Shown: positions 33,452-41,456, numbered from the stretch's first letter. The stretch: DNA of 64,000 nt from Alteribacter keqinensis (GCF_003710255.1 NZ_RHIB01000003.1:310001-374000), one strand, 5' to 3'. The notes: generated from the sequence alone by a model not told the origin. Numbers and translations are program-made.

Positions 33452-34012
33452 TTAATAGCGCGACAACCACATGTTGGAGACCGTAGTGTCGTCGGTGCTC
33501 CATATGGTGAGTTTGTACCGCTGGTCCCGGTCTATGTAGACGCTTGCCTGGCCAAGGCCCATTTCCCGGTATGTATAATACTTATCGCCATAAATGAGCC
33601 TGGCTTTTTTTAGTGTGTCTCCTGTATTGAGGCCTGAGGAGGTTTCGACAGGAAGACGGCCTGCGGACAGTGAAACAATGTTGTTTTCTTTGTCTGTCTT
33701 GAGGAAGAAATCTTCGGCTGAATAGGAGTATCCATCATCTTGTTCTCTTTTTTCCAAAGGGGCAAAATCAACGAACTTTTCTTCTGTCAGGCTTTCCTGC
33801 AGTTGAAAGGGACCAAGGGATTCGTTTTCAAGATTAGTAGAAGAAACGAAGTGGTGATTGACAGAGACCACCCACCATCCTCCGAGAAATAGAACGAATA
33901 CAGCGGGGACCGACATGAGAACGGTCCCTGCAAGCTTAGAATGACTGTAAACAAAATAACCTGTTAAAGGCAGAAATATGATCAAGCAGAGTAATAGTAT
34001 CAAGTACAACAC
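33452..34012 (-). CDS. Hypothetical membrane-anchored protein, 186 residues
   Basis: Two N-terminal hydrophobic helices (about residues 1-22 and 28-52) are followed by an extracytoplasmic part of ~130 residues rich in charged and aromatic residues (EQDDGYSYSAEDFFLKTDKE, RLIYGDKYYTYREMGLGQAS). The GDTLKKARLIYGDKYY stretch resembles SPRY-free lipoprotein-like domains that carry a KxxYG pattern, but I do not name a family. GTG 34012 has only a weak ribosome site. The shared promoter-like motif lies 58-77 bases upstream on its strand (34070-34089). The stop codon touches repeat R1. Confidence 0.65.
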   Translation of the reverse strand: MLYLILLLCLIIFLPLTGYFVYSHSKLAGTVLMSVPAVFVLFLGGWWVVSVNHHFVSSTNLENESLGPFQLQESLTEEKFVDFAPLEKREQDDGYSYSAEDFFLKTDKENNIVSLSAGRLPVETSSGLNTGDTLKKARLIYGDKYYTYREMGLGQASVYIDRDQRYKLTIWSTDDTTVSNMWLSRY

Positions 34013-34069
34013 ATCCTGACTGTCTGTTTGCTAGTTTGCTTGACCAACTGCGGCGGTCAATATAAGATG

Positions 34070-34089
34070 ATTTTAACATAAAATTCCAT
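34070..34089 (-). promoter_or_regulatory. Shared promoter-like motif, copy 2
   Basis: On the minus strand ATGGAATTTTATGTTAAAAT, with extended -10-like TATGTTAAAAT, pointing into the gene at 33452-34012. Confidence 0.6.
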
Positions 34090-34136
34090 ACCTGGTTCGG
34101 AAGACTGTGGGCACCGCACAAGGAAAGGGGGGCATA

Positions 34137-34448
34137 ATGAAGAAATTCTTTTTATATGTAATGATATTTCCGGCTTTCGTGTTGTTGGTTCTGTTTTTAT
34201 TTCCTGTAGGTAAGTTATATTTTACTGAAGCAAAAGTGGTGGAAGCAGCCTTTTTGGATGTTTATTATGCACAGGTGGGAGATGGAGAAACTGAGTTTGA
34301 TGTCTTTAAGGAATACATGGAAAAACAAGGATGGGTGGAGGTTCAGAGACTGGGGAGCGGTCAGGATTTTGAAAGGGACGGTGAAACGTTCTTCATTCAC
34401 AGTACGGATATTAAAACGATCTTCAGGGACGGCTGGGTAAATTTTTAA
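34137..34448 (+). CDS. Small secreted or membrane-anchored protein, 103 residues
   Basis: ATG 34137 follows AAAGGGGGG. One N-terminal hydrophobic segment (residues ~4-24) acts as signal or anchor, then an ~80-residue outside domain with VYYAQVGDGETEFDVFKEYMEKQGW and DFERDGETFFIHSTDIK. No family recognised. It precedes the lipoprotein gene at 34558, with a half copy of the family A repeat between them. Confidence 0.65.
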   Translation: MKKFFLYVMIFPAFVLLVLFLFPVGKLYFTEAKVVEAAFLDVYYAQVGDGETEFDVFKEYMEKQGWVEVQRLGSGQDFERDGETFFIHSTDIKTIFRDGWVNF

Positions 34449-34492
34449 TGTGAGTTTTAGCTTTACAAGTCGTTTCTCTTATGGGGGAAAGT

Positions 34493-34530
34493 CCTATGGT
34501 TTCGACAGAATCCGGGTGGTGACAGGCACC
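34493..34530. repeat. Family A repeat R2, right arm only
   Basis: CCTATGGTTTCGACAGAATCC followed by GGGTGGTGACAGGCACC. The left arm is absent. It lies 27 bases before a lipoprotein start. Confidence 0.85.
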
Positions 34531-34557
34531 GGAGAGAGAAAGGAAGGAGCTGCCAGG

Positions 34558-35067
34558 ATGAATAGTGGAACCAAGATGTTGATTTTTGTAATACTGGGCT
34601 TATTAGCCGTGCTTGGCTGTTCAAACCAGTCGGCTAAAGTAACCGGAGATGACGAGGGGGTTGTTGTGAGTACGCCGCTGCCGAAACCGCCAAGTCTGGT
34701 GGTGACGGTCGGAGAAAAGGAGATCAAGCCCATCCGTGGTGCCTACTACTGGAAAATAGAACATCGGGACGGGACAGAGGAGAGCATTGTGGAAGCAGAT
34801 TCGTTCCTGCCATCGGGCATTCCGGAATTTGAAGAGCCGGTTAAGGTGAATGGTGACGCCGAGGTGACATTCACATTCGGGGAGGAACCGTCAGGCTATC
34901 AAATCAGAGAATGGGAGCCTGGGAGTGAAAGAACGATTGTGGGTACATATGATGAAATAGACCTTGCCGAATTTGAAGGGGAAACGATTCTTGAGGTTAC
35001 TTCGAGCTGGGAGGCGGGGGCTGCCGGCTATATTCTTTATCTGGATGTCGAGCGTGAATCAGATTGA
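34558..35067 (+). CDS. Hypothetical lipoprotein, 169 residues
   Basis: MNSGTKMLIFVILGLLAVLGC begins with a lipoprotein signal peptide and LAVLGC lipobox. The mature part is acidic, with PKPPSLVVTVGEKEIKPIRG and a beta-rich C-terminal half (VTFTFGEEPSGYQI, ILEVTSSWEAGAAGYILYLD) suggesting an Ig-like or sandwich fold. No known family assigned. ATG 34558 follows AAAGGAG; the frame upstream to 34450 reads through the half repeat R2 and is not taken as coding. Confidence 0.75.
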   Translation: MNSGTKMLIFVILGLLAVLGCSNQSAKVTGDDEGVVVSTPLPKPPSLVVTVGEKEIKPIRGAYYWKIEHRDGTEESIVEADSFLPSGIPEFEEPVKVNGDAEVTFTFGEEPSGYQIREWEPGSERTIVGTYDEIDLAEFEGETILEVTSSWEAGAAGYILYLDVERESD

Positions 35068-35152
35068 TCCTTTTGAACGATGACACTGGAAGAAGGTGTT
35101 AAAATGAGAAGAGGTAGTTTACTAGAGGGAGAGTTGATGGGAAAAGACTAAT

Positions 35153-35352
35153 ATGTTCACCGGCTGGCTCGGTGTGATTTTGATTTCAGTCAGCATTATG
35201 AGGTATGCGGCCTCCTGGCCGTTTTCGGTTTGGTGTTAACCATTAACTATCTGTACCAGCTGGAAGAGAGGGCCGGAGCTGATAAGACATGCAGGTGGAT
35301 CAAGCTGGGAGTGCTCGTGGTGACAATGATTGTGATGATTTCTTATCTTTAG
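35153..35352 (+). pseudogene. Possible frameshifted small membrane protein
   Basis: ATG 35153 opens MFTGWLGVILISVSI, then a frame change near 35195 would give YEVCGLLAVFGLVLTINYLY, a charged loop and VLVVTMIVMISYL to TAG at 35350. The joined product would be ~66 residues with two or three hydrophobic helices, but no single frame covers it. It sits between two well-formed genes on the same strand. Chance hydrophobic frames are possible. Confidence 0.35.
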
Positions 35353-35385
35353 GGACGCGATTTAACAGGAGAGGAGGGAAAATGC

Positions 35386-35952
35386 ATGCTTAAATCAGAA
35401 CAGGACGTAATCGAACTTATTGAAGAAGATGAGGAAATGATGGAAATACTCCGGGCGGCGAAAGCGCAGGATCTGCCGGACTGGTGGATCTGTGCAGGCT
35501 TTGTGCGGGCAAAAATCTGGGACACGCTTCATCAATTTGAGAAGCGGACGAAAACGCCGGATGTGGATGTGATCTATTTTGATCCTGTTCACGTGGATGA
35601 AAAAACGGAAAAGGACCTGGAGGAAAAGCTTAACCGCATGCTCCCTGGTGTTCCGTGGTCTGTGAAAAACGAAGCCCGGATGCATATGGTGAATGACATT
35701 GAGCCTTATGAATCATCGGTTGATGCGATTTCGAAGTTTCCCGAAACAGCAACAGCCCTCGGGGTGAAGCTGGATGATGAGGAGAACGTGGTTCTTACAG
35801 CTCCGTGTGGACTTGAGGATGTGCTCAATCTGGAAGTGAAGCCGACACCGTTTTTTTCCCGGACAGAAGCAGGGGCTGCGATTTACGAGGAACGGATTGA
35901 CAAAAAAGACTGGAAATCGATCTGGCCGCAGATTACCGTTTATCATATCTGA
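35386..35952 (+). CDS. Nucleotidyltransferase-like protein (COG3575/DUF925 type)
   Basis: 188 residues. The pattern LPDWWICAGFVRAKIWD followed by DVDVIYFDP is the hallmark of the NTP_transf_6 family: a G(F/A)VR helix-start and a DxD metal motif of the nucleotidyltransferase fold. Later WSVKNEARMHMVND and CGLEDVLNLEVKPTP are also typical. Substrate unknown. The ATG follows GGAGG. The Nudix gene begins 2 bases after its stop, so the two are probably translationally linked. Confidence 0.85.
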   Translation: MLKSEQDVIELIEEDEEMMEILRAAKAQDLPDWWICAGFVRAKIWDTLHQFEKRTKTPDVDVIYFDPVHVDEKTEKDLEEKLNRMLPGVPWSVKNEARMHMVNDIEPYESSVDAISKFPETATALGVKLDDEENVVLTAPCGLEDVLNLEVKPTPFFSRTEAGAAIYEERIDKKDWKSIWPQITVYHI

Positions 35953-35954
35953 AA

Positions 35955-36383
35955 GTGGTGAGCGCATTGCGAAACAGAGGGTCTGTTGTGATTGTAAAGG
36001 ATGACAGGGTTGTTTTGATCAAACGGACGAGGGACGGCGAGGTGTATTATGTGTTCCCGGGAGGCGGCATTGAAGCGGGGGAAACGGCAGAGACGGCGGC
36101 AGAAAGAGAGGCGTTTGAAGAGCTCGGCGTCCGCGTGAGTATTCGGGAGCTTTTAAAGGAAGTGGAATACAACGGAACCCAGTCGTTCTTTCTGGCGGAG
36201 GTGATTGAAGGAGAAATTGGAACCGGGGCGGGGGAGGAATTTACGGATCCTGCGAGAACAAGAGGTAAATATGAAGTTGTGTGGATGAGTGTGGACCGCC
36301 TCGATGGGATCGATGTGAGGCCGAGGGAAGTGGCGGAAGCGGTGTTGGTGCCTGTCACCCACCGGAATTTGTCGAATTCATAG
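35955..36383 (+). CDS. Nudix hydrolase with a repeat-derived C-terminus
   Basis: Up to 142 residues. The Nudix box GGGIEAGETAETAAEREAFEELGVR is complete (Gx5Ex7REUxEExGU), giving a Mg-dependent pyrophosphohydrolase of unknown substrate. The start may be GTG 35955/35958 or TTG 35967. The last 12 codons, from 36347, lie inside the left arm of a family A repeat, so the tail VPVTHRNLSNS and the stop codon come from the repeat. Without it the protein would end near EAVL. Confidence 0.9.
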   Translation: MVSALRNRGSVVIVKDDRVVLIKRTRDGEVYYVFPGGGIEAGETAETAAEREAFEELGVRVSIRELLKEVEYNGTQSFFLAEVIEGEIGTGAGEEFTDPARTRGKYEVVWMSVDRLDGIDVRPREVAEAVLVPVTHRNLSNS

Positions 36384-36386
36384 GTC
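36347..36386. repeat. Family A repeat R3, left arm only, inside the Nudix 3' end
   Basis: GGTGCCTGTCACCCACCGG, then AATTTGTCGAATTCATAGGTC. The TAG of the arm is the Nudix stop codon (36381-36383). Confidence 0.9.
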
Positions 36387-36408
36387 GATTCTATTGAAGG
36401 GGGATTTG

Positions 36409-36615
36409 ATGAGCAGTTTTGCAAAGACGATGCTGTTGTATGTGGTTGGGTTGCCGGTGTTTGTTACGGTGATGCTTGTGCTGACGGATGTTTTCCGTGG
36501 CCGCGATTTGGTGCTGGTGTCGTATGTTCCAAACTTATCAGGGATTGCCACAGGCGGGATTATTGCAGGATTTGTGATGCACAATGTGAAAAAGTTAAGA
36601 GAGGGAGATGCGTAG
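36409..36615 (+). CDS. Small membrane protein, 68 residues
   Basis: ATG 36409 follows AAGGGGG. Two hydrophobic helices (LLYVVGLPVFVTVMLVL and GIATGGIIAGFVM) are joined by a basic-acidic loop with FRGRD; the C-terminus is charged (VKKLREGDA). No family recognised. It directly follows the half repeat R3. Confidence 0.65.
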   Translation: MSSFAKTMLLYVVGLPVFVTVMLVLTDVFRGRDLVLVSYVPNLSGIATGGIIAGFVMHNVKKLREGDA

Positions 36616-36645
36616 ATTGGCGTCTTTTAAAGAGGAATATTTAAT

Positions 36646-37017
36646 ATGATTTTTGAAATGACCATACAAGTTCGTGTTTCAGAGTTTCCTGTAGGGAGAA
36701 CGTGGTACGAGATTTTGCTGAACAAGGAGCCGGATTTTGTTCCTCACCAGGGTTTTGCAGAATGGGAGATCATTCCCGGATGCTGGCTGCAGGTGGCAAA
36801 AGGAGTCCCTGTGGAGGGAAGCGGTCCCCTCCGTTTAGGGGTAACTGATATTGAGGCTGAAAAAGAAAGACTGGTTAAAGAGTTGGGGATCGAACCATTT
36901 GAAATTTTGTGGAGAAAAGAAGTGCCGGTAAGATGGGGGACGCTTAAGGATCCTTGGGGGAATGGCATTGGCTTTTTTGAATACATCGATAAGGATGAGG
37001 AACGTGTAACACCTTAA
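36646..37017 (+). CDS. VOC family protein (glyoxalase fold)
   Basis: 123 residues, single VOC module: VRVSEFPVGRTWYEILLNKEPDF at the N-terminus, LRLGVTDIEAEKERL in the middle and TLKDPWGNGIGFFEYI at the end, equal to the DPxGNxxxF hallmark. VOC proteins are metal-dependent enzymes or drug-binding proteins; this one has too few metal-type residues to judge activity. It starts a run of three VOC or NTF2-like small genes on one strand. Confidence 0.82.
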   Translation: MIFEMTIQVRVSEFPVGRTWYEILLNKEPDFVPHQGFAEWEIIPGCWLQVAKGVPVEGSGPLRLGVTDIEAEKERLVKELGIEPFEILWRKEVPVRWGTLKDPWGNGIGFFEYIDKDEERVTP

Positions 37018-37082
37018 GCGCTGATATGTGTTTACCTGCGTGATGAAAAGTTTGATTATTATGAAAAAAAGGAGGCGGAAGT

Positions 37083-37460
37083 ATGGAAGAAATTCAAGGA
37101 GTGCTGGATGAATATTTTTCTGCGTGGAACGAGGGGTTCAAAAGTAAGGACGGTGACGGGATCAGGTGTTTTATGTCCCGGGATTTTGCTGGTTACTGGG
37201 CTCACTCAGAGATAAAAAAACCTGATTCATACGGGTACGACTACGACCTCGATGCTGTGCTAAGGCAGATGGACGATGCCCGTAAAAGCTTTGAAACCGT
37301 CTCGATCACAACGCGGAAAGAGGGGGTGGAATGCCTTGTCTTAGGAAGAGAAACAAACCTGATCCAGGGCGTTCCCTATTCGGCCGAGTGCATGTTCGTC
37401 TGGCGAAAGGAACAGGATGGGTGGAAGCTTGTGAGGGAGTATATTGAGCTTGAGAGGTAA
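37083..37460 (+). CDS. NTF2-like / SnoaL-type protein
   Basis: 125 residues with the cone-shaped NTF2-like pattern: an N-terminal helix VLDEYFSAWNEGFKSKDGDGI, FMSRDFAGYW, then strands ending CMFVWRKEQDGWKLVREYIE. Such proteins include isomerases and ligand-binding proteins; no catalytic residues can be assigned. ATG 37083 follows AAAGGAGG. The spacing to the next gene is 27 bases. Confidence 0.75.
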   Translation: MEEIQGVLDEYFSAWNEGFKSKDGDGIRCFMSRDFAGYWAHSEIKKPDSYGYDYDLDAVLRQMDDARKSFETVSITTRKEGVECLVLGRETNLIQGVPYSAECMFVWRKEQDGWKLVREYIELER

Positions 37461-37487
37461 GAAATTTTAACAGAAGGAGGAGTCAGG

Positions 37488-37826
37488 TTGAAGCTTATTT
37501 TTATGTACCATCCCGTAAAAAATGTTCGGGAATCTCTTGAATTCTATCAGGAAAAGCTCGGCTTTGAAGAGGCGTGGAGAGAAGGAGAGGGGACCATTGC
37601 CCTTCGGATTCCAGAGTCGGAAGTCCAGCTTTTGATTGAGGAAGAGGAGCGAGATCTTTCACCTGGAGGCGTTTATCTTGTAGACAGTGTGGATGGTTTT
37701 TTTAATGATAAGAGGGACACGTTTACCTTTATTAAAGAGCCTGTGGACATTCCTCCTGGGCGTTACGCCATATACGAAGACAATTCAGGCAATCCATTAC
37801 GGATTATCGACTTTTCAAAGAAATAA
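37488..37826 (+). CDS. VOC family protein
   Basis: 112 residues from TTG 37488, which follows AAGGAGG at good distance. The pattern is MYHPVKNVRESLEFYQEKLGFEEAWREGEG, then EVQLLIEEEE and the terminal AIYEDNSGNPLRIIDF, in which DNSGNPL replaces the usual DPDGNPL. Function unknown. Eighteen bases separate it from the next VOC gene. Confidence 0.85.
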   Translation: MKLIFMYHPVKNVRESLEFYQEKLGFEEAWREGEGTIALRIPESEVQLLIEEEERDLSPGGVYLVDSVDGFFNDKRDTFTFIKEPVDIPPGRYAIYEDNSGNPLRIIDFSKK

Positions 37827-37843
37827 ATGAGGGAGGGAAGACG

Positions 37844-38191
37844 ATGGTGAACGCGATTGAAAAAGAGGTGGGTGCCATTTTTGTGCCTGTGAAGGATGTG
37901 GAAAAAGCACGGGATTGGTACAGGGAGCTGCTCGGTGTAATGGAAGAGGGGGAAATTCAATTCGGCCATATTTATGTGATTCCGGGGACGAATGTGGTGC
38001 TGGACAGTAAAATTTTTGACCGGAGACCCCAGGGGACTGCGCCGTTGTTTCATATTAATACGAAGGATATCCGGCGGGCGTACGAAGAATGTAGGGCCGC
38101 TGGTGTGGAGGTCACGTCAGAGGTGGAGGACGGCCACTGGTTTACGTTCAAGGACCCGGATGGAAATATGCTGATGGTGTGCCAGTGCTGA
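37844..38191 (+). CDS. VOC family protein
   Basis: 115 residues: AIFVPVKDVEKARDWYRELLGV, LFHINTKDIRRAYEECRAAGVEV and HWFTFKDPDGNMLMVCQC are standard VOC elements. The His at the N-terminus is missing, so metal binding is doubtful. ATG 37844 follows GGGAGG. The stop TGA overlaps the start of the HIT gene by one base (TGATG), so the two are coupled. Confidence 0.88.
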   Translation: MVNAIEKEVGAIFVPVKDVEKARDWYRELLGVMEEGEIQFGHIYVIPGTNVVLDSKIFDRRPQGTAPLFHINTKDIRRAYEECRAAGVEVTSEVEDGHWFTFKDPDGNMLMVCQC

Positions 38192-38643
38192 TGGGAAAGA
38201 AGGAGTGTGTGTTTTGCGAGCCTGGTTTGCTTGCGAATCAAAGGGTTCTTTTAAGCAATGAGCATTGTTTGTTTTTGCAGCTGGAAGAGGCCGGGGAAAA
38301 AGGAAGCCAGCTTGAAGGTGCCGGATTGATTGTCCCGAGAGAGCACAGAGAGACCGTGTTTGATTTGACGAAGGATGAGTGGGAGTCGACCTGCACCCTG
38401 CTTCATGAAGTGAAGAGTTACATAGATGAAAAGCATCAGCCCCAGGGCTACAACCTGGGGTGGAACTGCGGGGAAACCGGCGGGCAGCACATCTTCCACG
38501 CCCATCTTCATGTGCTGCCAAGGTATGACGATAAGCCGATGGCGGGGCAAGGGATACGGTATTTGTTTAAGAGCGAAGGGAATCGACGGGGAAGTCGGGT
38601 GCCTGAGGTGCCTGTCACTCCCCGAACGTTGTCGGATTCATAG
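38191..38643 (+). CDS. HIT family protein with a repeat-derived C-terminus
   Basis: 150 residues. The histidine triad reads QHIFHAHLHVLPRYDD (HxHxHxx), with CVFCEPG as a likely zinc site near the N-terminus and GYNLGWNCGETGG before the triad. HIT proteins are nucleotide hydrolases or transferases. The start overlaps the VOC stop. The last 12 codons (from 38607) lie in the left arm of repeat R4, giving the tail VPVTPRTLSDS and the stop codon, which is foreign to HIT proteins. Confidence 0.9.
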   Translation: MGKKECVFCEPGLLANQRVLLSNEHCLFLQLEEAGEKGSQLEGAGLIVPREHRETVFDLTKDEWESTCTLLHEVKSYIDEKHQPQGYNLGWNCGETGGQHIFHAHLHVLPRYDDKPMAGQGIRYLFKSEGNRRGSRVPEVPVTPRTLSDS

Positions 38644-38714
38644 GCCGCTTTCATTTGATTTTTTGAAGGGAATAGACCTATGGTTTCGCCAGAATCCGGG
38701 TGGTGACAGGCACC
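38607..38714. repeat. Family A repeat R4, complete
   Basis: GGTGCCTGTCACTCCCC arm (with the HIT stop TAG inside), ~28 bases, and GGGTGGTGACAGGCACC arm. A second short GGTGCCTG lies just before it. It is 25 bases before the SDR start. Confidence 0.92.
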
Positions 38715-38739
38715 GCTAATGAAAAAAGGAGTGAATGCG

Positions 38740-39432
38740 ATGAAGGACAAAGTTGTGGTTGTTACAGGAGGCGCAAGAGGGATTGGTCGGAGTGCGGTGA
38801 ATATGCTCGTGGCTGAAGGGGCAAAAGCTGTGGCGTTAGCAAGAAGCGAAGAGACGCTCGCGGAATTGAAGAAGGACGTACCTGAAGCGGGTACCTATGT
38901 GTGTGATGTGAGCGTGGAACAGCAGGTGAACGAGACGATGGAAAGCATTCTGGTCGAGTACGGACGGATTGATGTTCTCGTCAACAACGCCGGGGTCGGT
39001 ATCTGGAAAACGGTCGAGGAGATGACCGAAGAAGACTGGGATGCACAGATCAATACGAATTTGAAAGGCGTTTTCCTAACGAGCAAAGCTGTATTTTCCA
39101 AAATGAAAGCGCAGGGCGGGGGTCATATCATCAATGTGGCGTCGGATCTCGGCTACACGAGTATTGAACGGGGCGGCGCCTACTGTGCGAGTAAGTGGGG
39201 CCTTCTCGGCTTTACGGGAACGCTGTTAAAAGAAGGAGCGCCATTCGGCATTACCGTATCCACCGTTTCCCCGGGGCTTGTGGCCACCGACTTTGGCGGT
39301 GTGGAAGCGGAGAAAAAACAAGAATCGGGTCTTACGCCTGAAACGGTTGCGTCACATATTATCCAGACGATAAAGACCGGGGAGGAGACGGGATCGGTGG
39401 ATGTAATTGTAAAGCCGAAGCCGAGGAGATAA
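38740..39432 (+). CDS. Short-chain dehydrogenase/reductase
   Basis: 230 residues from ATG 38740 (GGAGTG upstream). NAD(P)-binding TGGARGIGRS, NNAG (VLVNNAGVGIW), the catalytic Ser in NVASDLGYTS and YCASK (Tyr-x3-Lys). Residues after TGG do not decide NAD versus NADP. Typical of 3-ketoacyl-reductase-like SDRs (FabG/YqjQ type); substrate unknown. It is bracketed by repeats R4 and R5, whose stop is 7 bases from R5. Confidence 0.9.
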   Translation: MKDKVVVVTGGARGIGRSAVNMLVAEGAKAVALARSEETLAELKKDVPEAGTYVCDVSVEQQVNETMESILVEYGRIDVLVNNAGVGIWKTVEEMTEEDWDAQINTNLKGVFLTSKAVFSKMKAQGGGHIINVASDLGYTSIERGGAYCASKWGLLGFTGTLLKEGAPFGITVSTVSPGLVATDFGGVEAEKKQESGLTPETVASHIIQTIKTGEETGSVDVIVKPKPRR

Positions 39433-39439
39433 TAGGTTT

Positions 39440-39546
39440 GGTGCCTGTTCTTCAACGAACGTTGTCGGATTTATAGGCTGATTTCATCTGATTTTTGAAG
39501 GGAATAGACCTAGGGTTTTGACAGAATCGGGGTAGTGACAGGCACC
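39440..39546. repeat. Family A repeat R5, complete
   Basis: GGTGCCTGTTCTTCAACG left arm (diverged) and GGGGTAGTGACAGGCACC right arm, 7 bases after the SDR stop. Confidence 0.88.
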
Positions 39547-39556
39547 ATAAACAAAA

Positions 39557-39602
39557 ATTCCCGGTCATCAACACATCCTTGTTGGTGGCCGGGTCTCTTT
39601 TT
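39557..39602 (+). terminator. Terminator after the SDR
   Basis: CCCGGTCATCAACA pairs with TGTTGGTGGCCGGG, followed by TCTCTTTTT. Confidence 0.85.
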
Positions 39603-39744
39603 GTGCTTCAAATCCATTCGTTGAAGCGCGTCTTTTTTGGTTTTGTTTTTTCTAACGTGCGTACTGAAGCCGGTAACGGTTCCTCTGGACAGGGCGGAGT
39701 CCCGCCTGTTGTTTCGGACGGCGTGATCTCGCTTCTTTCTGGCT

Positions 39745-39975
39745 TTGCTTTTTGCCCAGTCGGAGGAAAAGATCAGGATTGAGGCCTATACGCGTCATGA
39801 CAATGCCATGAGAAAAGTGTTTACTCGGTGTAACTTTCAAAAAGAAGGTTATCTCAGACACTCCTGGGAAAATGATGACGGAACAGTGGATAATTCGCTT
39901 ATCTACGCAATCATCAGAAAGGATTGGGAACAAAAGACGAAGACACCTGTAAAGATAGATGGGGTTCCGTATTAA
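39745..39975 (+). pseudogene. C-terminal remnant of a GNAT acetyltransferase
   Basis: The frame reads RIEAYTRHDNAMRKVFTRCNF, then QKEGYLRHSWENDDGTVDNS and LIYAIIRKDWEQKTKTP. This is the last third of a RimJ/RimL-type GNAT domain, including the acetyl-CoA-side N(x)AMRKV helix and the final strand. No start codon or N-terminal part is found upstream (39604-39744 holds nothing recognisable), so the gene is truncated. Confidence 0.7.
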
Positions 39976-39989
39976 TCCGGAGGTGTGTA

Positions 39990-40460
39990 ATGAACATAAG
40001 AAATTCAGCTAAAGCCATTATTGTTAACAGAGATCGAACTGAAGTGCTACTGACAAAAAACCAGGACGAAGAAGGGTTCTTTTTTCTTTTTCCGGGCGGT
40101 GGTCAGAAACATGGCGAAACACTTCACGAAGCGCTAAAGAGAGAATGCCTGGAAGAGGTTGGGTACGTCATCGAGGTTGACGAGCTCGTACACATACGGG
40201 AATATATCGGAAAAAATCATGAGCACGCTCATTTTGATTACGAGGTTCACCAAGTTGAATACTATTTTGCAGCCGAATGGAAAGGCGATGCGATTAACGT
40301 CCTGACCCCCAGTAACCCCGACAGTCATCAAGTAGGGACAGAGTGGGTAAATGTGAATGATTTGCAGCGGTACAGACTGTACCCGAAGGAGATTCGAAAC
40401 TATATTATAAAATATGCTAACAAAGAAGATGCCCCTGTTTATCTTGGAGATGTTAATTGA
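39990..40460 (+). CDS. Nudix hydrolase
   Basis: 156 residues from ATG 39990, preceded by GGAGGTG. Nudix box GGGQKHGETLHEALKRECLEEVGY is complete. N-terminal strand AKAIIVNRDRTEVLLTKNQ and a His/Glu-rich middle (REYIGKNHEHAHFDYEVHQVEYYF) are present. Pyrophosphatase of unknown substrate. It is followed 40 bases later by the DUF4260 gene and probably co-transcribed. Confidence 0.9.
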   Translation: MNIRNSAKAIIVNRDRTEVLLTKNQDEEGFFFLFPGGGQKHGETLHEALKRECLEEVGYVIEVDELVHIREYIGKNHEHAHFDYEVHQVEYYFAAEWKGDAINVLTPSNPDSHQVGTEWVNVNDLQRYRLYPKEIRNYIIKYANKEDAPVYLGDVN

Positions 40461-40500
40461 AGAGGAAAGGGCCAGCCAGGAAGGCATTGGAGGATGAAAA

Positions 40501-40848
40501 GTGAATAAAACGTTTTTACACCTGGAAGGGTTTGCGGTTCTTGTGTTAAGTGTTTATTTTTACGGTTACAGCGGGCTCAGCTGGTTACTGTTTTTTATTC
40601 TGTTATTTGTACCGGACATTTCAATGCTTGGTTATTTGTTTAATAAAAAGGCCGGGGCTTTTCTTTATAATTTATTTCATACGTACAGTTTATCTGCAGG
40701 TGCAGTGATCTGTGGACTGCTGTTAGCAAACCCGGTTGTCCTGGCCGTCGGTTTAATATGGTCGGCCCATATTGGCATGGACAGGATGCTCGGATATGGA
40801 CTGAAGTATCCGACGGCATTTCAGGATACACATTTGAATCGTGTGTAA
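40501..40848 (+). CDS. DUF4260 family membrane protein
   Basis: 115 residues from GTG 40501 (GGAGG upstream). Three to four hydrophobic helices, with VPDISMLGYLFNKKAGAFLYN, WSAHIGMDRMLGYGLKYPTAF and QDTHLNRV at the C-terminus, the hallmark of DUF4260 (GYGLKYxTxFxxTHL). Function unknown. A strong terminator follows. Confidence 0.88.
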   Translation: MNKTFLHLEGFAVLVLSVYFYGYSGLSWLLFFILLFVPDISMLGYLFNKKAGAFLYNLFHTYSLSAGAVICGLLLANPVVLAVGLIWSAHIGMDRMLGYGLKYPTAFQDTHLNRV

Positions 40849-40851
40849 ACA

Positions 40852-40885
40852 AAAAGGCATGGGAAACAGTTCCCGTGCCTTCGTT
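40852..40885. terminator. Bidirectional terminator
   Basis: AAGGCATGGGAA pairs with TTCCCGTGCCTT between convergent genes. Confidence 0.85.
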
Positions 40886-41127
40886 TATGCTGCTGTTTTT
40901 CCCTCGACAATCCCCCAGCCTAAAAGTCCGATTCCTGCGATGACGCAGGCGATGGAGAAGTAAAAGGGGTACGGGATATACTCGGCCATGTTGTAGTTGA
41001 GGATGCTTGCCATGTTTCGTGTGCTGCTGAGCTGGCCGTTTGCGAGGATGGAGGCGATCAGGTAGTGCCCTATGACGAGAACGGATGCGGTTAAAATTAA
41101 GATAGATCCTCCGATTGTTTTGCCCAT
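40885..41127 (-). CDS. Small membrane protein, 80 residues
   Basis: ATG 41127 follows GGGAGG. Two hydrophobic helices (GGSILILTASVLVIGHYLIA and FYFSIACVIAGIGLLGWGIV) flank a polar loop. Unrecognised. Last gene of a three-gene minus-strand unit of small membrane proteins. Confidence 0.65.
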   Translation of the reverse strand: MGKTIGGSILILTASVLVIGHYLIASILANGQLSSTRNMASILNYNMAEYIPYPFYFSIACVIAGIGLLGWGIVEGKTAA

Positions 41128-41147
41128 TTCGATATCCCTCCCTTTTT

Positions 41148-41456
41148 TCAAAGTTGAAGTAAATGCCGGAGATAGAAAGCAGATGCCACGCCTGTAAGGA
41201 AAAAAAGGCTGTAGCTGACGCGGTATTTTTCCTTAAAGGAAAAGCCGATATTCGCTACACATAAAGCGGAAATGATGATCCCGAGGGGGAGGCTCGGGTG
41301 TTCGGTGAAATAACCGGCCGTAAAGACGAGCAGGATGATGAAATAGGATGCTGTTACAAATGATCTGGCTTTAAACGCCAGGCCGTGTTTTTTTAATTCA
41401 AAATAGAGGTAAATCGTGATGAGAAATTTCAATAAAAGTAGAATTTCAATGACCAC
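41148..41456 (-). CDS. Small membrane protein, 102 residues
   Basis: Four hydrophobic segments spread over the whole length, with short basic loops (KKHGLAFKARS, KEKYR) placing the ends in the cytoplasm. GTG 41456 is preceded only by GGGG. Unrecognised family. Spacing of 17-20 bases to its neighbours on both sides suggests co-transcription. Confidence 0.65.
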   Translation of the reverse strand: MVIEILLLLKFLITIYLYFELKKHGLAFKARSFVTASYFIILLVFTAGYFTEHPSLPLGIIISALCVANIGFSFKEKYRVSYSLFFLTGVASAFYLRHLLQL

